Assembly: GCA_943789305.1 (NCBI GenBank)
Contig: CALSTP010000001.1
Coordinates: 224,178-288,177, forward strand
DNA: 64,000 nt
Origin: an uncultured Flavobacteriaceae bacterium
GTDB lineage: Bacteria > Bacteroidota > Bacteroidia > Flavobacteriales > Flavobacteriaceae
Reading direction: 5' to 3'
The notes under the pieces are model-generated. The model was not told the origin of the DNA and ran no database searches. It worked only from the letters and a program-made list of their open reading frames with translations. Numbering within the stretch: the stretch's first letter is position 1; each line of letters starts with the position of its first letter. Position numbers and translations under genes: made by a program. Shown here piece by piece: positions 44,006 to 54,346 of this stretch.

Positions 44006-44970
44006 ATTTTTTTTTTAAAATGTCCAAATTTGGAACAGATTTTATTTGAAATGATTTGAGCTAATTTTTGATGGCTTTCAACGGACCAGCCGGCCACATG
44101 AGGGCTTAATAAAACATTTTTTGCATCAATTAAATAAGAAAAGCTAGGGTTGTTTTTTTGAGAATGAAAGATATTTTCAAAAGAATTGCTTTCGTAATCA
44201 AGAACATCAAGACCAGCACCAAGTATTTTCCCACTTTTTAATCCATAAACCAGAGCATCGGTTACTACCGAAAGCCCCCGAGCGGTATTCAAAAACCAAA
44301 AATTACGCTTCATTTGATCGATAAAATTTTTATCGATCATTCCTTTGGTCAATTCGGTTTGTGGTGTGTGAATACTCAGAACATCAACTTCAGATTTCAG
44401 TTCTTCTAAAGAAACTTGTGAGGCATATTCATCATTCCCTAGGTCAAGAAGATCATGAAAAACAACTTTTTTTACTTCAAAACCTTGTAATTTCTTCGCA
44501 AAGCTTTTCCCCATATTTCCATAACCAATAATTCCAACTGTTTTACCCTCAAGTTCAATTCCTCGATGTTCTTCTCGAAGCCAATTTCCATTTCTAATGC
44601 TTCGATCCCCAAGATTGAGTTTATTGAATAAAGACAGCAACATGCCCAAGGCATGTTCCCCAACAGCATTGCTATTCCCTTGAGGTGCCGCAAAAAGTTC
44701 AATTCCCATTTTTTCTGCTAGTTTATGATCAATATTTTCTACTCCAGCTCCAACACGACCTATGAATTTAAGACGTTTTGCATGTTTTAGAAAATTAGCA
44801 TCGATAGGGAATCTACTTCGGATGATTAGTCCGTCGTATTGGTCAATGGATTTGATGATTTCATTTTTTGGCTCCTCGTATGCAATTTTATTGGTAAATC
44901 CAGATTTTTCTAGGTTCTCGAGTAAAAGGGGATGGTTTTTATCTACATGTAGGACCTTCATTTTTATCAT
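44002..44970 (-). CDS. D-2-hydroxyacid dehydrogenase (phosphoglycerate dehydrogenase-like)
   Basis: A 322-residue NAD-dependent dehydrogenase. The Rossmann motif VGIIGYGNMGKSF lies at about 144-156, substrate-region GRVGAGVENIDH at about 71-82, the catalytic Arg in LNTARG, and the catalytic His in SPHVAGWSVESH. No C-terminal ACT domain, so it is shorter than classical SerA. It could act on phosphoglycerate or another 2-hydroxyacid. An alternative ATG three codons in (44961) is possible. It overlaps the ArsC-like gene by four bases and lies two bases downstream of mgtE. Confidence 0.9.
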   Translation of the reverse strand: MIKMKVLHVDKNHPLLLENLEKSGFTNKIAYEEPKNEIIKSIDQYDGLIIRSRFPIDANFLKHAKRLKFIGRVGAGVENIDHKLAEKMGIELFAAPQGNSNAVGEHALGMLLSLFNKLNLGDRSIRNGNWLREEHRGIELEGKTVGIIGYGNMGKSFAKKLQGFEVKKVVFHDLLDLGNDEYASQVSLEELKSEVDVLSIHTPQTELTKGMIDKNFIDQMKRNFWFLNTARGLSVVTDALVYGLKSGKILGAGLDVLDYESNSFENIFHSQKNNPSFSYLIDAKNVLLSPHVAGWSVESHQKLAQIISNKICSKFGHFKKKI

Positions 44971-44972
44971 TT

Positions 44973-46331
44973 TTAAAACTCTAAAAAGATTTGAGCAATA
45001 TAAAAGAAAAGGTAAATTCCAAAAATATCATTTGAAGTAGTAATGAATGGACCAGTAGCAATTGCGGGATCAATTCCTCTTTTATCTAGGATTATGGGAA
45101 CAAAAGTTCCGATAACAGCTGCAACAATAATCACCCCCATCATGGATCCAGCTACGGTCAGACTTAATGTAAAGTCCTGATCAATAACCCATCCAAAAAT
45201 AATTAGAACAACGGCTAAGAAAAACCCATTGATAAGACTCAGTCCAACCTCTTTGATTAATCGATTGATTAGCGAGCCTTTTACAACGTCATTTGCGATC
45301 CCTTGAACAATAATTGCTGAAGATTGAACCCCAACATTTCCTGCCATAGCAGCAATTAGTGGGGTGTAAAAAAATAAGCTTCTTAAATCCGGTTGGGACA
45401 TGATTGTTTCAAAATCTTTTAGAATAAAAACACTTCCCAAACCACCTAACAACCCTAAAAACAACCAAGGCAAACGGGCTTTGGTCAGTTCAAAGACATT
45501 ATCATCTGCTTCTACGTCATTCGAAATACCTGCTGCCAATTGATAATCTTTATCTGCTTCTTCTTTGATTACATCAACGATATCATCGATGGTAATTCTA
45601 CCTAATAATTCTTGTTTATTGTTTACAACCGGAATGGCTTCCAAATCGTATTTTGACATTATTTTAGCAACCTCTTCCACATCTTCATAAACATCAACAA
45701 AATCTACTTTTGGTATAAAAATATCCTTGACTTTTGCTTTTGAATTCGCCGTCAACAAATCTTTCAATGAGAGTCTGCCCATCAGTTTATTTTTTTTGTT
45801 GACGACATAAATCGAATGAACGCGGGTCACATGTTCTGCTTGTGCTCGCATTTCATTTAAACATTTGAGTATGCTCAAATCTTCTTGAACCTTTACCAAT
45901 TCTTTTGCCATTAATCCACCAGCAGTATTCTCTTCATAGGTAAGAAGCTCTCGAATATCCTTTAAATGATCAGTATCCGAAATTTGAGACATTACCTTTT
46001 CTTGGCGCTCCTCTGGAAGTTCAGCTATTAGATCGGCAGCATCATCGGTATCTAACTCTTCTATTTTCTCTGCAATTTCTTTAGCAGATAGCTGAGTCAA
46101 TATTTTTTCCCTGAAATCTTCGTTAATTTCTGCCAAAGCATCAGCAGTTTTTTCACTGTCTAAAAGCTTAATCAGGTATATTGCATCTTCAAGGGATAAA
46201 TTCTCGGCAATTTCGGCAATATCAGCGTAATGCACGTCGGCGAGTTTACGAACTAACTTCTTGTCCGAACGTTTTTCAACAAGAGAATTGATCAAGGTTA
46301 AAGTGTCATTATCAAGAAGAAATTTTGCCAT
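44973..46331 (-). CDS. mgtE: Magnesium transporter MgtE
   Basis: Mg2+-gated channel/transporter, 452 residues. An N-terminal superhelical domain (about 20-130) with [14 protein letters not shown], two CBS domains (about 140-255; RLSLKDLL and [12 protein letters not shown]), a plug helix and five membrane helices (about 285-450) with [20 protein letters not shown] and [17 protein letters not shown]. The ATG at 46331 is preferred; a TTG two codons upstream is also in frame. It overlaps rsmA by 20 bases. Confidence 0.95.
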   Translation of the reverse strand: MAKFLLDNDTLTLINSLVEKRSDKKLVRKLADVHYADIAEIAENLSLEDAIYLIKLLDSEKTADALAEINEDFREKILTQLSAKEIAEKIEELDTDDAADLIAELPEERQEKVMSQISDTDHLKDIRELLTYEENTAGGLMAKELVKVQEDLSILKCLNEMRAQAEHVTRVHSIYVVNKKNKLMGRLSLKDLLTANSKAKVKDIFIPKVDFVDVYEDVEEVAKIMSKYDLEAIPVVNNKQELLGRITIDDIVDVIKEEADKDYQLAAGISNDVEADDNVFELTKARLPWLFLGLLGGLGSVFILKDFETIMSQPDLRSLFFYTPLIAAMAGNVGVQSSAIIVQGIANDVVKGSLINRLIKEVGLSLINGFFLAVVLIIFGWVIDQDFTLSLTVAGSMMGVIIVAAVIGTFVPIILDKRGIDPAIATGPFITTSNDIFGIYLFFYIAQIFLEF

Positions 46332-47097
46332 CTTCAATTTTTTGAGTCAATCCTATAAAATCATCCCCCGAAAGTTTTTCTGGACGCATGTCAAAGATAC
46401 TATCTTCTGTAAGATTAATTGGTAGTTGCAATGTTTTTAAACTATTTCGAAGGGTTTTCCTTCTTTGTTGAAAACTCATTTTAACAATTTTAAAAAGCAA
46501 TTTTTCATTACAATCAAGGGAATAATTCTCTTTTCTTTTTAGGGTAAGAACTCCAGAATCAACTTTTGGGGGCGGGCTAAATACTTCTGGAGGTACTGTA
46601 AACTCGTATGTAGCCGTATAAAATAGTTGGGTCAAAACAGAAAGAATCCCATATTTTTTGGTCCCAGGGGCTTCACAAATTCTTTCAGCAACCTCTTTTT
46701 GAAACATCCCTGAGAAAAAAGGAATTTGATTTCGGTGTTCTAGGGCTTTAAAAACAATTTGAGTAGATATGTTGTAAGGGAAATTTCCGATAATGGCAAA
46801 AGGGGAGTCTCCAAAAACTGATTTTAGATCATACTTCAAAAAATCTCCCTCGATAATATTGGGTTCCAACAAGGGATATTTATTTTTTAAATAAGCTATG
46901 GACTCACGATCAATTTCGATCAGATAAACTTTTCCCGTTTTGTGAGGTAAATATTGGGTTAACACTCCCATTCCAGGGCCAATTTCTAAAACTTTGGTGT
47001 AGGTTTCAAATTGAAGGGTCTCAGCAATTTTTTTTGCAATGCTGAGGTCGTTTAAAAAGTGCTGCCCTAATTTTTTTTTGGCCTTTACAGTTTTCAT
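46312..47097 (-). CDS. rsmA: 16S rRNA dimethyladenosine transferase RsmA (KsgA)
   Basis: SAM-dependent dimethylation of A1518 and A1519 in 16S rRNA. 261 residues. The start [19 protein letters not shown] is typical, motif I is [13 protein letters not shown] (about 36-48), and the catalytic motif IV is [11 protein letters not shown]. The FSPPPKVDS loop and the C-terminal helical domain are intact. One-base overlap (TAATG) with the upstream small gene and 20-base overlap with mgtE suggest a tightly packed transcript. Confidence 0.97.
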   Translation of the reverse strand: MKTVKAKKKLGQHFLNDLSIAKKIAETLQFETYTKVLEIGPGMGVLTQYLPHKTGKVYLIEIDRESIAYLKNKYPLLEPNIIEGDFLKYDLKSVFGDSPFAIIGNFPYNISTQIVFKALEHRNQIPFFSGMFQKEVAERICEAPGTKKYGILSVLTQLFYTATYEFTVPPEVFSPPPKVDSGVLTLKRKENYSLDCNEKLLFKIVKMSFQQRRKTLRNSLKTLQLPINLTEDSIFDMRPEKLSGDDFIGLTQKIEDGKISS

Positions 47098-47408
47098 TAA
47101 AAGGAAGTAATTTGTTCCAACTCTGTATTAAAAGAAAGGATGCGTTCTCCAAATTTTTCAACAGCCAGATTTCTCAATTTTAGAGCATCTTCTGATAGAT
47201 AACGTTCAAAATCATCTCGATTGCTACAATGGTATTGGGTTGCATAACTAACACCTCCCATGTCCTCTTCGGTGACAACTTTAAATAAAACAACTTTATT
47301 GAATTTCCCTGTTTTCATCATTTTGGGAAGATATTCAACATTCATCCAGTCAATCCATTGAGATTCAATAGAAAGTTCTACATGTGTGGTTACGTTGTAT
47401 ATAAACAT
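47097..47408 (-). CDS. DUF4286-like small protein
   Basis: A 103-residue cytoplasmic protein with no signal or membrane segment. The sequence ([20 protein letters not shown] at the start and [20 protein letters not shown] in the middle) fits the DUF4286 family, a ferredoxin-like/dimeric alpha-beta barrel fold of unknown function, common between serS and rsmA in Flavobacteriia. It lies 9 bases after serS and overlaps rsmA by one base. Confidence 0.82.
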   Translation of the reverse strand: MFIYNVTTHVELSIESQWIDWMNVEYLPKMMKTGKFNKVVLFKVVTEEDMGGVSYATQYHCSNRDDFERYLSEDALKLRNLAVEKFGERILSFNTELEQITSF

Positions 47409-47417
47409 AAAATCTTT

Positions 47418-48689
47418 TTAAGAAATCATATCAAAACCTGTGTAGGGTACAAGCACTTTTGGGATTTTAATCCCTTCTGGGGTTTGACAGTTCTCAAGTA
47501 GTCCGGCAAGAACTCTGGGTAATGCTAGTGAACTTCCGTTTAAGGTATGGATCAAATGTTTACTTCCGTCATTGGCCTTGTAGCGAAGTTTAAGTCGCTC
47601 CGATTGGAAACCTTCGAAGGTAGAAATAGAGCTGATTTCCAGCCATTTATCCTGAGCTGGAGAAAACAATTCAAAGTCATACGTTAAAGCAGAGGTAAAA
47701 CCTAAATCTCCCCCACAAAGCCTTAGTATTCTGAAAGGAAGTTCAATTTCATTCAAAATACCGCGCACATGATCAACCATTTCTTCTAGCGCTGCTTCAG
47801 AACGTTTAGGCGTTTCTAGGCGAATGATTTCTACTTTGTCAAACTGATGCAGTCGGTTTAGACCACGAACATGAGAACCATAACTTCCAGCTTCTCGTCG
47901 AAAACAAGGAGTGTAACCCGTTAAGCAAATGGGCAATTGTTTTTCTTCTAAAAGTTGATCTCTAAAGATGTTTGTCAAAGGAACCTCGGCTGTTGGAATC
48001 AGGTATAAATCATCGGCGGTTACGTGATACATTTGACCTTCTTTATCGGGTAATTGTCCCGTTCCATAACCCGAAAGTTCGTTTACAAGATGAGGCACTT
48101 GAGTTTCTTGATATCCAGCAGCAACATTTTTGTCTAAAAAGTAATTGATCAAAGCTCGTTGTAATCGAGCTCCTTTTCCTTTGTAAACAGGAAAACCAGC
48201 CCCTGTAATCTTACTACCGAGTTCAAAGTCTATCAAATCATATTTTTCGGCTAATTCCCAATGCGGTAAGGCTCCCTCAGAAAGTTCGGGTATTCTTCCA
48301 CCACGTTCAACTTCAATATTGTCTTCTTCAGAACTTCCCGATGGAACAATGTCTTTGGGCACGTTAGGAATTTGATAACGCAATTCACTCATTTTATTCT
48401 CTGTGTCTTGCAACAGTTCTTGAAGTTCTTTTGAACTGGACTTTAATTGACCAGAGCGTTCTTTGAGTTCCTGTGCTTTGTCAGGTTCTCCATTTTTAAA
48501 AAGTTGCCCTATTTCTTTGGCAATACTATTTGCTTCAGCAAGTTGTTGATCCAGTTCGGTTTGGGTCTTTCTTCGGCTTTCATCCAAATCAAGTAAATTA
48601 TCAATCAGTTCAACTTCTTTGAAATTTCTTTTTTCCAAAGCTTTTAGGACAGCTTCTTTATTTTCTCTGAGATATTTTAATTGTAGCAT
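47418..48689 (-). CDS. serS: Seryl-tRNA synthetase
   Basis: Class II aminoacyl-tRNA synthetase, 423 residues. An N-terminal coiled-coil arm for tRNA-Ser binding (about 25-110) precedes the catalytic domain. Motif 2 is CFRREAGSYGSHVRGLNRLH (about 262-281) and motif 3 is HTLNGSSLALPRVLAGLLEN near 381-400. The start MLQLKYLRENKEAVLKALEK is typical of Bacteroidota. A TACCTTTG box lies 21 bases upstream. Confidence 0.98.
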   Translation of the reverse strand: MLQLKYLRENKEAVLKALEKRNFKEVELIDNLLDLDESRRKTQTELDQQLAEANSIAKEIGQLFKNGEPDKAQELKERSGQLKSSSKELQELLQDTENKMSELRYQIPNVPKDIVPSGSSEEDNIEVERGGRIPELSEGALPHWELAEKYDLIDFELGSKITGAGFPVYKGKGARLQRALINYFLDKNVAAGYQETQVPHLVNELSGYGTGQLPDKEGQMYHVTADDLYLIPTAEVPLTNIFRDQLLEEKQLPICLTGYTPCFRREAGSYGSHVRGLNRLHQFDKVEIIRLETPKRSEAALEEMVDHVRGILNEIELPFRILRLCGGDLGFTSALTYDFELFSPAQDKWLEISSISTFEGFQSERLKLRYKANDGSKHLIHTLNGSSLALPRVLAGLLENCQTPEGIKIPKVLVPYTGFDMIS

Positions 48690-48710
48690 AAATCCATTAA
48701 TAGGGTATTA

Positions 48711-48718
48711 CAAAGGTA
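48711..48718 (-). promoter_or_regulatory. -7 promoter box of serS
   Basis: TACCTTTG on the minus strand (plus-strand CAAAGGTA), in the 40-base gap between ribF and serS. No clear TTG is seen at the expected -33 distance, which would fall in the ribF 3' end. Confidence 0.35.
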
Positions 48719-48729
48719 TTGTTTTATGG

Positions 48730-49671
48730 TTAGTGATTGAAGCTTTCGGAATCAAATAATTCAATACATTTATTTTTATCCTTTTCAAGTTGATTTTGAA
48801 GTTCATCAAGGGAATCAAATTTTTGTTCTTCTCTAATTTTATGAAGTATTTCTATGGTTAAAGATTGTTCATAAAGGTCTTCATTAAATTCAAAAAAGTG
48901 AACTTCTATGGTTTTAGCTTTACCATTTACGGTAGGACGCATTCCAATATTCATCATTCCCTGAATGGATTTATCGTTGATTTTTGATTGAATACAATAA
49001 ACCCCGTTTGGTGGACAAAGTTTGTATGTTTCCTTTATTTTAATGTTGGCAGTGGGGAAATCAATGGTTCTCCCGAGCCCTGCTCCTGTGGATACAACCC
49101 CACTCAGCTGATATGGACGATTTAAGAAGACATTTACTTTTTTCAAATCCCCTTGAGTAAGGGCATTTCTTATTTTTGTAGAGCTTACATTAACCGAAGA
49201 AATTTCCTGAGCTGGAATTTCTTCAACCTCAAAACCATAAGTAGCTCCATATTGGTGAATGTCCTTGATCGAAGCTTCGCGATTCCTACCAAAGCGATGG
49301 TCGTAGCCGATAATTACTTTGGATATTTTAAACGTATTAACCAATAAATTTCGAATAAACTCCAAGGAGGTTAATCTTGAAAATGCTTTCGAAAAGGGAT
49401 GAATAACCAAAACGTCCACTCCGAGTGAAGCAAGTATTTTTTGTTTTTCTTCGAGAGTATCGATCAGTTTGATATCAATATCTTTTTGCAACACCATCCT
49501 GGGATGAGGAAAAAAAGTAAGCACAACAGATAAGTGATTTTTTTCTTTGGCTTGTTGAACCAAATTTGCAATTATTTTTTGATGACCAACGTGAACTCCG
49601 TCGAAAGTACCAATAGTAAGAATACTAGGGGTTTGTTCCTGGTAGTTTTCAATATGCTTAACTATCTTCAC
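48730..49671 (-). CDS. ribF: Bifunctional riboflavin kinase/FAD synthetase
   Basis: Makes FMN and FAD from riboflavin. 313 residues. The N-terminal adenylyltransferase domain (about 15-165) has the HxGH-type motif TIGTFDGVHVGHQKI and YDHRFGRNREA. The C-terminal kinase domain (about 180-305) has GAGLGRTIDFPTANI and GVYCIQSKI. It is divergent from the metalloprotease gene across 107 bases and is followed by serS. Confidence 0.97.
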   Translation of the reverse strand: MKIVKHIENYQEQTPSILTIGTFDGVHVGHQKIIANLVQQAKEKNHLSVVLTFFPHPRMVLQKDIDIKLIDTLEEKQKILASLGVDVLVIHPFSKAFSRLTSLEFIRNLLVNTFKISKVIIGYDHRFGRNREASIKDIHQYGATYGFEVEEIPAQEISSVNVSSTKIRNALTQGDLKKVNVFLNRPYQLSGVVSTGAGLGRTIDFPTANIKIKETYKLCPPNGVYCIQSKINDKSIQGMMNIGMRPTVNGKAKTIEVHFFEFNEDLYEQSLTIEILHKIREEQKFDSLDELQNQLEKDKNKCIELFDSESFNH

Positions 49672-49778
49672 TAAAATTAGGTATATTTAGAAGTGCTTTA
49701 CAAAACTATGATTTTTAGACTTAAAATTGAGGTATAATTATTGTATGTTTAGCCAAAATATAAATTTATCCTCTTTTT

Positions 49779-52700
49779 GTGAAAAGTAGATTTCTCTTAT
49801 TTTTTCTTTTAACTTCGTTTTTCTCTTTTGGGCAAGAGCTGAGCTTTTTCAAAAAAAACTCACAACATTCTTCCTTTTTAGAAAACTCTATTGCTCAAGA
49901 TGAGATAGAAACCTTATTTCTAGATCCAGAACAGTTGAAGTCATTTATTTCAAAAGATGAAGCAGTTATCCGTTTTTCTAAAGAAAAAGGGATTGTTGAA
50001 ATGCCAAACGAACTTGGAGCCATTGAAAAATTTAACCTTCAAGAAGTTCAAGTACTTTCAGCGGCTTTGTCAGAAGCCCATCCAAAGATCAAGACCTATA
50101 TTGGTAATAGCTTGGATCGAGAAAATGTCAATATTCGTTGGAGTGTTTCACCGATGGGATTAAATGCAATGATTCAATCTCCTCGAGGAACATTTTTTAT
50201 ACAGCCCAAAAAGGGAAGTAAGCAAAGCGAACACTTATTTTATAAAAGAGGAGGAAAAATTTATAACGATTTCAAACATTTAAATTGTTTGTTGGATGTT
50301 GAGCAAGAATTTAAAAGTTCGAAAAGCACGCCCCTACTCAATCCCAGAAATGCATCAAAAAAAAGTTCTGATCAACGACTCAAGACCTATAGGATAGCCA
50401 TTTCTACCACGGCTGAATTCACAAATTTTTGGGGCGATGAAGACGACTCTAATGGGACCAATAAAGAAGATGCTTTTGCAAAAGTAGCAAGTACAATTAA
50501 TCGAATCAATCAGATTTTTGAAACTGATTTGGGGGTTCACCTAGAACTAGTTTCGACGCTAAATCTCATTTACGATGACCCTGAGACCGACCCCTATGGA
50601 AATGATTTTAATAGTGAAATACAAGAAGTACTGACCGATCTAATAGGAGAGTCCAATTATGACCTGGGCCATCTTTTTGATTTTGGTGCTGCTGATGGTA
50701 ATGCAGGAAGTGTTGGAAATGTTTGTATAGACGGAAGAAAAGGAAGAGCCTTTACTTCTCACCCTTTTGTCGATGTACAAGGAGGAGGTGAATTTTTGAA
50801 TGATTATTTTGATCTCGATTTTGTAGCCCACGAAATAGGACATCAATTTGGAGGATACCATACCTTTTCCCATCAACTTGAAAGTGCAGCAACACACATT
50901 GAACCAGGAAGTGGAACAACCATTATGGCATATGCGGGGGTAGCTTTAGATAGCAATGACAATATTCAAAACCACAGCGACCCTTATTTTCATTACATAA
51001 GCATAAAAAACATTGAAGATTACATAGCCAGGAACAGCTGTCAATCCTCCCTTGAAATTGAAAACCAACCTCCAGTAGTTTCTGCAGGTCAAGACATCAG
51101 TATTCCAAAGGACACAGCTTATGAATTAAAAGCAATGGCTTCAGATCCTGACAACGATCAATTGACCTATTGCTGGGAACAATTGAACAATGGTTTAATA
51201 ACTTTTTCTAATTTTGGCCCAACTGTTTTGTCGGGATCCACCAACAGATCTTTTCCCCCGACAACCTCATCCATCAGAACCGTACCTTCAATGGAAAGAG
51301 TTCTGGCAGGTAAATTGGTCCAAACAAATCCACAAACTGCCTTGGGTTGGCAATCCGTTTCTTCAGTTCAACGGAATTTACTTTGGGGGGTTACCGTTCG
51401 GGATAGAACCCTAACAAGTTCTGGAAGCATTGGACAAACTGCACTGGATTATAAAACAATATCTGTAGTTGAATCTGCTGGACCCTTCAAAGTACTGTCT
51501 CAAAACACCAACACCACTGTATGGCAAGCAGGTGCAAATGAGGTAATCCGTTGGGACGTAGCAAATACAAATTTAGCCCCCATAAACACCGAAAGGGTTT
51601 CCCTGTATTTATCCCTCGACAACGGTCAAAATTTTTCAACACTTTTAGCCTCAAATGTAATCAATGATGGGCATTTCGACTTTATTGTTCCAGGAAACAT
51701 TACTACGGTAAATGCAAGAATTAAGATTGTCCCAGAAAACGGAATATACTTTGCGGTCAACAGTCAACGCTTTAGTATTCTCGAGCGACCCTTTGCAACC
51801 CCTTTACAATCGGTTAAAAAAGACGAATGTGGCTTATCTGAGGTAAGTTTTGAATTTAAATTAAACAAATATCAAGAATCTATTGGTGCAGTTTCTTTGA
51901 GTTTAAATGATGTACCCCCGGGAGTTGATTACACCATCAATCCCCAAACACTATCCAACGATCAAGCAACAGGGGTAATAACCCTAAGAAACCTATCCAA
52001 TTTAGCTCCGGGGAATTATAAAATGAATTTAGTTTCAAGTGCAGGCTCTGTTGAGGCTCAGCAAGCATTTGAATTCAAACATCAAAAAAGTTTTATCGAT
52101 CCACCTACAAACTTATCTCCAACCCTTGCCGATGGAATTCAGCTAACTCAACCCAATTTTGTGTGGTTATCAGATGCAAATGCAAACACCTATGTAATTG
52201 AAATTTCTTTAACGGATACTTTTGAATCCTTGTTTCTTTCCTCAACCACCACAGCATCAACATTTATTCCTTCACAGAGTCTTTCGGCAGTAACCAATTA
52301 TTATTGGAGGGTTAAGGCTATGAATGAATGTGGAGAAAGTAGCTATTCGAGTATTCAAAATTTTAATACAGATCAAATCGATTGTCAAGCAATTGGAGCA
52401 GCAAACTTACCCATTAAATTAGAAGATGCTACTGTCAGAGGTAGTGGCATTACATATGCCGATGTATTTATGGCAAATGACTATTTCATAGCTGATATTA
52501 ATGTAGAAATCAGTATTCAACACACCTATTTATCGGATATGACACTTACTTTGATTGCCCCCGATGGCACCGAAGTTTTGTTGGTAAAAAACATAGGCGA
52601 AAGACAAAGCAATTTTGTGAACACAATTTTTGATCAAGATGGAGGCTTAATTCAAGAAGCACAAGCTCCCTTTAGCGGGATATTCCAACCTGCAGAAAGT

Positions 52701-53663
52701 TTGGATGTTTTCAATGGGCAATCTTCTTTTGGGAGATGGAGGCTCAAGGTAGAAGATCGAGAACGAGTGGATACGGGTGAAATTATATTGTTTAACATTA
52801 ATTTTTGTGTTAATGGCTCGATTCTTTTCGATGACGACTTTGATTTAGTAGCAAACCAATACGATAATTGTCCGTTGGTACCCAACCAAGATCAAGCGGA
52901 TTCTGACGGAGACGGATTAGGAGATTTATGTGATGTAAGTACCTTCAATAACTTTAGGATTTCAAAAGTTGACGAAACCTGTGCTTCAAGAAACAATGGA
53001 GCAATACAGATAAACGCCATCGTTGATGTGGATTATCAGGCACAAGTAACAGGCCCCAACAGATTTAATGAAACCTACACCTTTTCAAACAACAGCCTGA
53101 ACATTCAAAATCTTGATGGTGGGGATTACTTAATATGTTTGAGTACAAGTGCAGCCCCAAATTATAAACCTTGTTTTACGGCATCAATTTTAGAGCCACA
53201 ATCTTTAGAGGTCAGTTCTTTTGTTGATAAAAGAAACCTGAATTTGACTCTGGTTCTAGAAGGTGCAACTCAGTATACGGTCGCCGTAAATCAAGTTCAA
53301 ACTCGAGTTGAGCATAAAGATCAATTGAATTTTTCGTTGAGAAAAGGAATGAATACCGTTGAGGTAAATACAAATTTGAGCTGTCAGGGATCCTTTAAGC
53401 AAGAAATTTATATTGCGGAGGACTCCGTTTTATATCCAAACCCTAGCAGTGAAGAAGCTTATGTACTGGTAGGAGGTACAAGTCTGGATGTTCAGTACAT
53501 CATTTATGATGTGCAGGCAAATATTCTTGATGATCAAGCAATTCGATTGGAGGTTGAAAACAGAAAAATTCCCATAGACATGAGTAGGCTAACTGCGGGT
53601 AATTACTTCATCAAAATCATAACAGATCAAAACGAAGAAACCATTAAATTCATAAAGCGATGA
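49779..53663 (+). CDS. Secreted reprolysin-like metzincin protease with P-domain and T9SS sorting tail
   Basis: A 1294-residue secreted multidomain protease. Start is GTG at 49779, directly followed by a signal peptide (SRFLLFFLLTSFFSFGQ). A pro-region (about 20-190) precedes a metzincin catalytic domain (about 195-425) with zinc motif H351-E352-x2-H355-x5-H361 (HEIGHQFGGYH) and Met-turn IMAYAG. Then come Ig/FN3-like segments (about 430-865), a proprotein-convertase P-domain (about 870-1020), an Asp-rich calcium-binding thrombospondin-3-like stretch (NQDQADSDGDGLGDLCD), further beta domains, and a C-terminal T9SS type A sorting domain (YPNPSSEEAY ... TAGNYFIKI, ending FIKR). It would exit through SprA. 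The lipoprotein gene overlaps its end by four bases. Confidence 0.93.
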   Translation: MKSRFLLFFLLTSFFSFGQELSFFKKNSQHSSFLENSIAQDEIETLFLDPEQLKSFISKDEAVIRFSKEKGIVEMPNELGAIEKFNLQEVQVLSAALSEAHPKIKTYIGNSLDRENVNIRWSVSPMGLNAMIQSPRGTFFIQPKKGSKQSEHLFYKRGGKIYNDFKHLNCLLDVEQEFKSSKSTPLLNPRNASKKSSDQRLKTYRIAISTTAEFTNFWGDEDDSNGTNKEDAFAKVASTINRINQIFETDLGVHLELVSTLNLIYDDPETDPYGNDFNSEIQEVLTDLIGESNYDLGHLFDFGAADGNAGSVGNVCIDGRKGRAFTSHPFVDVQGGGEFLNDYFDLDFVAHEIGHQFGGYHTFSHQLESAATHIEPGSGTTIMAYAGVALDSNDNIQNHSDPYFHYISIKNIEDYIARNSCQSSLEIENQPPVVSAGQDISIPKDTAYELKAMASDPDNDQLTYCWEQLNNGLITFSNFGPTVLSGSTNRSFPPTTSSIRTVPSMERVLAGKLVQTNPQTALGWQSVSSVQRNLLWGVTVRDRTLTSSGSIGQTALDYKTISVVESAGPFKVLSQNTNTTVWQAGANEVIRWDVANTNLAPINTERVSLYLSLDNGQNFSTLLASNVINDGHFDFIVPGNITTVNARIKIVPENGIYFAVNSQRFSILERPFATPLQSVKKDECGLSEVSFEFKLNKYQESIGAVSLSLNDVPPGVDYTINPQTLSNDQATGVITLRNLSNLAPGNYKMNLVSSAGSVEAQQAFEFKHQKSFIDPPTNLSPTLADGIQLTQPNFVWLSDANANTYVIEISLTDTFESLFLSSTTTASTFIPSQSLSAVTNYYWRVKAMNECGESSYSSIQNFNTDQIDCQAIGAANLPIKLEDATVRGSGITYADVFMANDYFIADINVEISIQHTYLSDMTLTLIAPDGTEVLLVKNIGERQSNFVNTIFDQDGGLIQEAQAPFSGIFQPAESLDVFNGQSSFGRWRLKVEDRERVDTGEIILFNINFCVNGSILFDDDFDLVANQYDNCPLVPNQDQADSDGDGLGDLCDVSTFNNFRISKVDETCASRNNGAIQINAIVDVDYQAQVTGPNRFNETYTFSNNSLNIQNLDGGDYLICLSTSAAPNYKPCFTASILEPQSLEVSSFVDKRNLNLTLVLEGATQYTVAVNQVQTRVEHKDQLNFSLRKGMNTVEVNTNLSCQGSFKQEIYIAEDSVLYPNPSSEEAYVLVGGTSLDVQYIIYDVQANILDDQAIRLEVENRKIPIDMSRLTAGNYFIKIITDQNEETIKFIKR

Positions 53664-54346
53664 AAAACAGTTCAACTATTTTGGTTTTGACATTAATGCT
53701 TATGTTTTGTTGGTCATGTTCCAAGCCTTCAATCCCACAGCCTCAAGCAGCGACCTTGATAACACCCCAGAACAACAACGCCTGCCTACCTTTGTTTACC
53801 GATGAGTTAACAGGGGTAATAAATTTCAGTTGGGAAACCGCACTGAATACCGACTCTTATGAAGTTGTTATTCGAAATAATGTTTCCAGAACCGAACAAA
53901 AAAAAGCAGTAGATTTGACCTCAACAACCCTTATTCTTGAACGAGGATTCCCTTACACTTGGTGGGTAATATCCTCATCACAAATCAGCTCAGTGGAAAC
54001 AAAAAGTGAAGTTTGGAGCTTTTACATTGAGGGGATACAACAACAAACCCATTTACCCTTTGCAGCACAATTGAATTCCCCTTCAGAAGGACAAACACTT
54101 GAATCTACATCCGGTCAAATCAATCTAGAATGGACCGGTTCCGATTTGGATAACGATATCGCATTTTATCAAATTCACTTAGGAAAAAGCCCAAGTCAAT
54201 TACAATTGATCCAAGACAATTTATCTACTCAAAGTTATTCAGCCTCTCTAAGTATAGGCGAAACCTATTTTTGGAAAATAGTAACGGTGGATCGAAACGG
54301 AAACAAATCCGAATCTGTAATTCAGACTTTTAGTATCAGTTCTTAG
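53660..54346 (+). CDS. Lipoprotein with two fibronectin-III-like domains
   Basis: A 228-residue putative lipoprotein: signal peptide with lipobox Cys20 (LMLMFCWSCSK), then two beta-sandwich segments (about 30-130 and 135-228) of fibronectin-III type. The second (INLEWTGSDLDNDIAFYQIH, FWKIVTVDRNGNKS) resembles the FN3-like segment in the upstream protease (FVWLSDANANTYVIEI, YYWRVKAMNECGESS). The ATG overlaps the protease stop by four bases, so the two are co-translated. Function unknown; a cell-surface partner of the protease is plausible but unproven. It is convergent with pth, overlapping by four bases. Confidence 0.8.
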   Translation: MKNSSTILVLTLMLMFCWSCSKPSIPQPQAATLITPQNNNACLPLFTDELTGVINFSWETALNTDSYEVVIRNNVSRTEQKKAVDLTSTTLILERGFPYTWWVISSSQISSVETKSEVWSFYIEGIQQQTHLPFAAQLNSPSEGQTLESTSGQINLEWTGSDLDNDIAFYQIHLGKSPSQLQLIQDNLSTQSYSASLSIGETYFWKIVTVDRNGNKSESVIQTFSISS

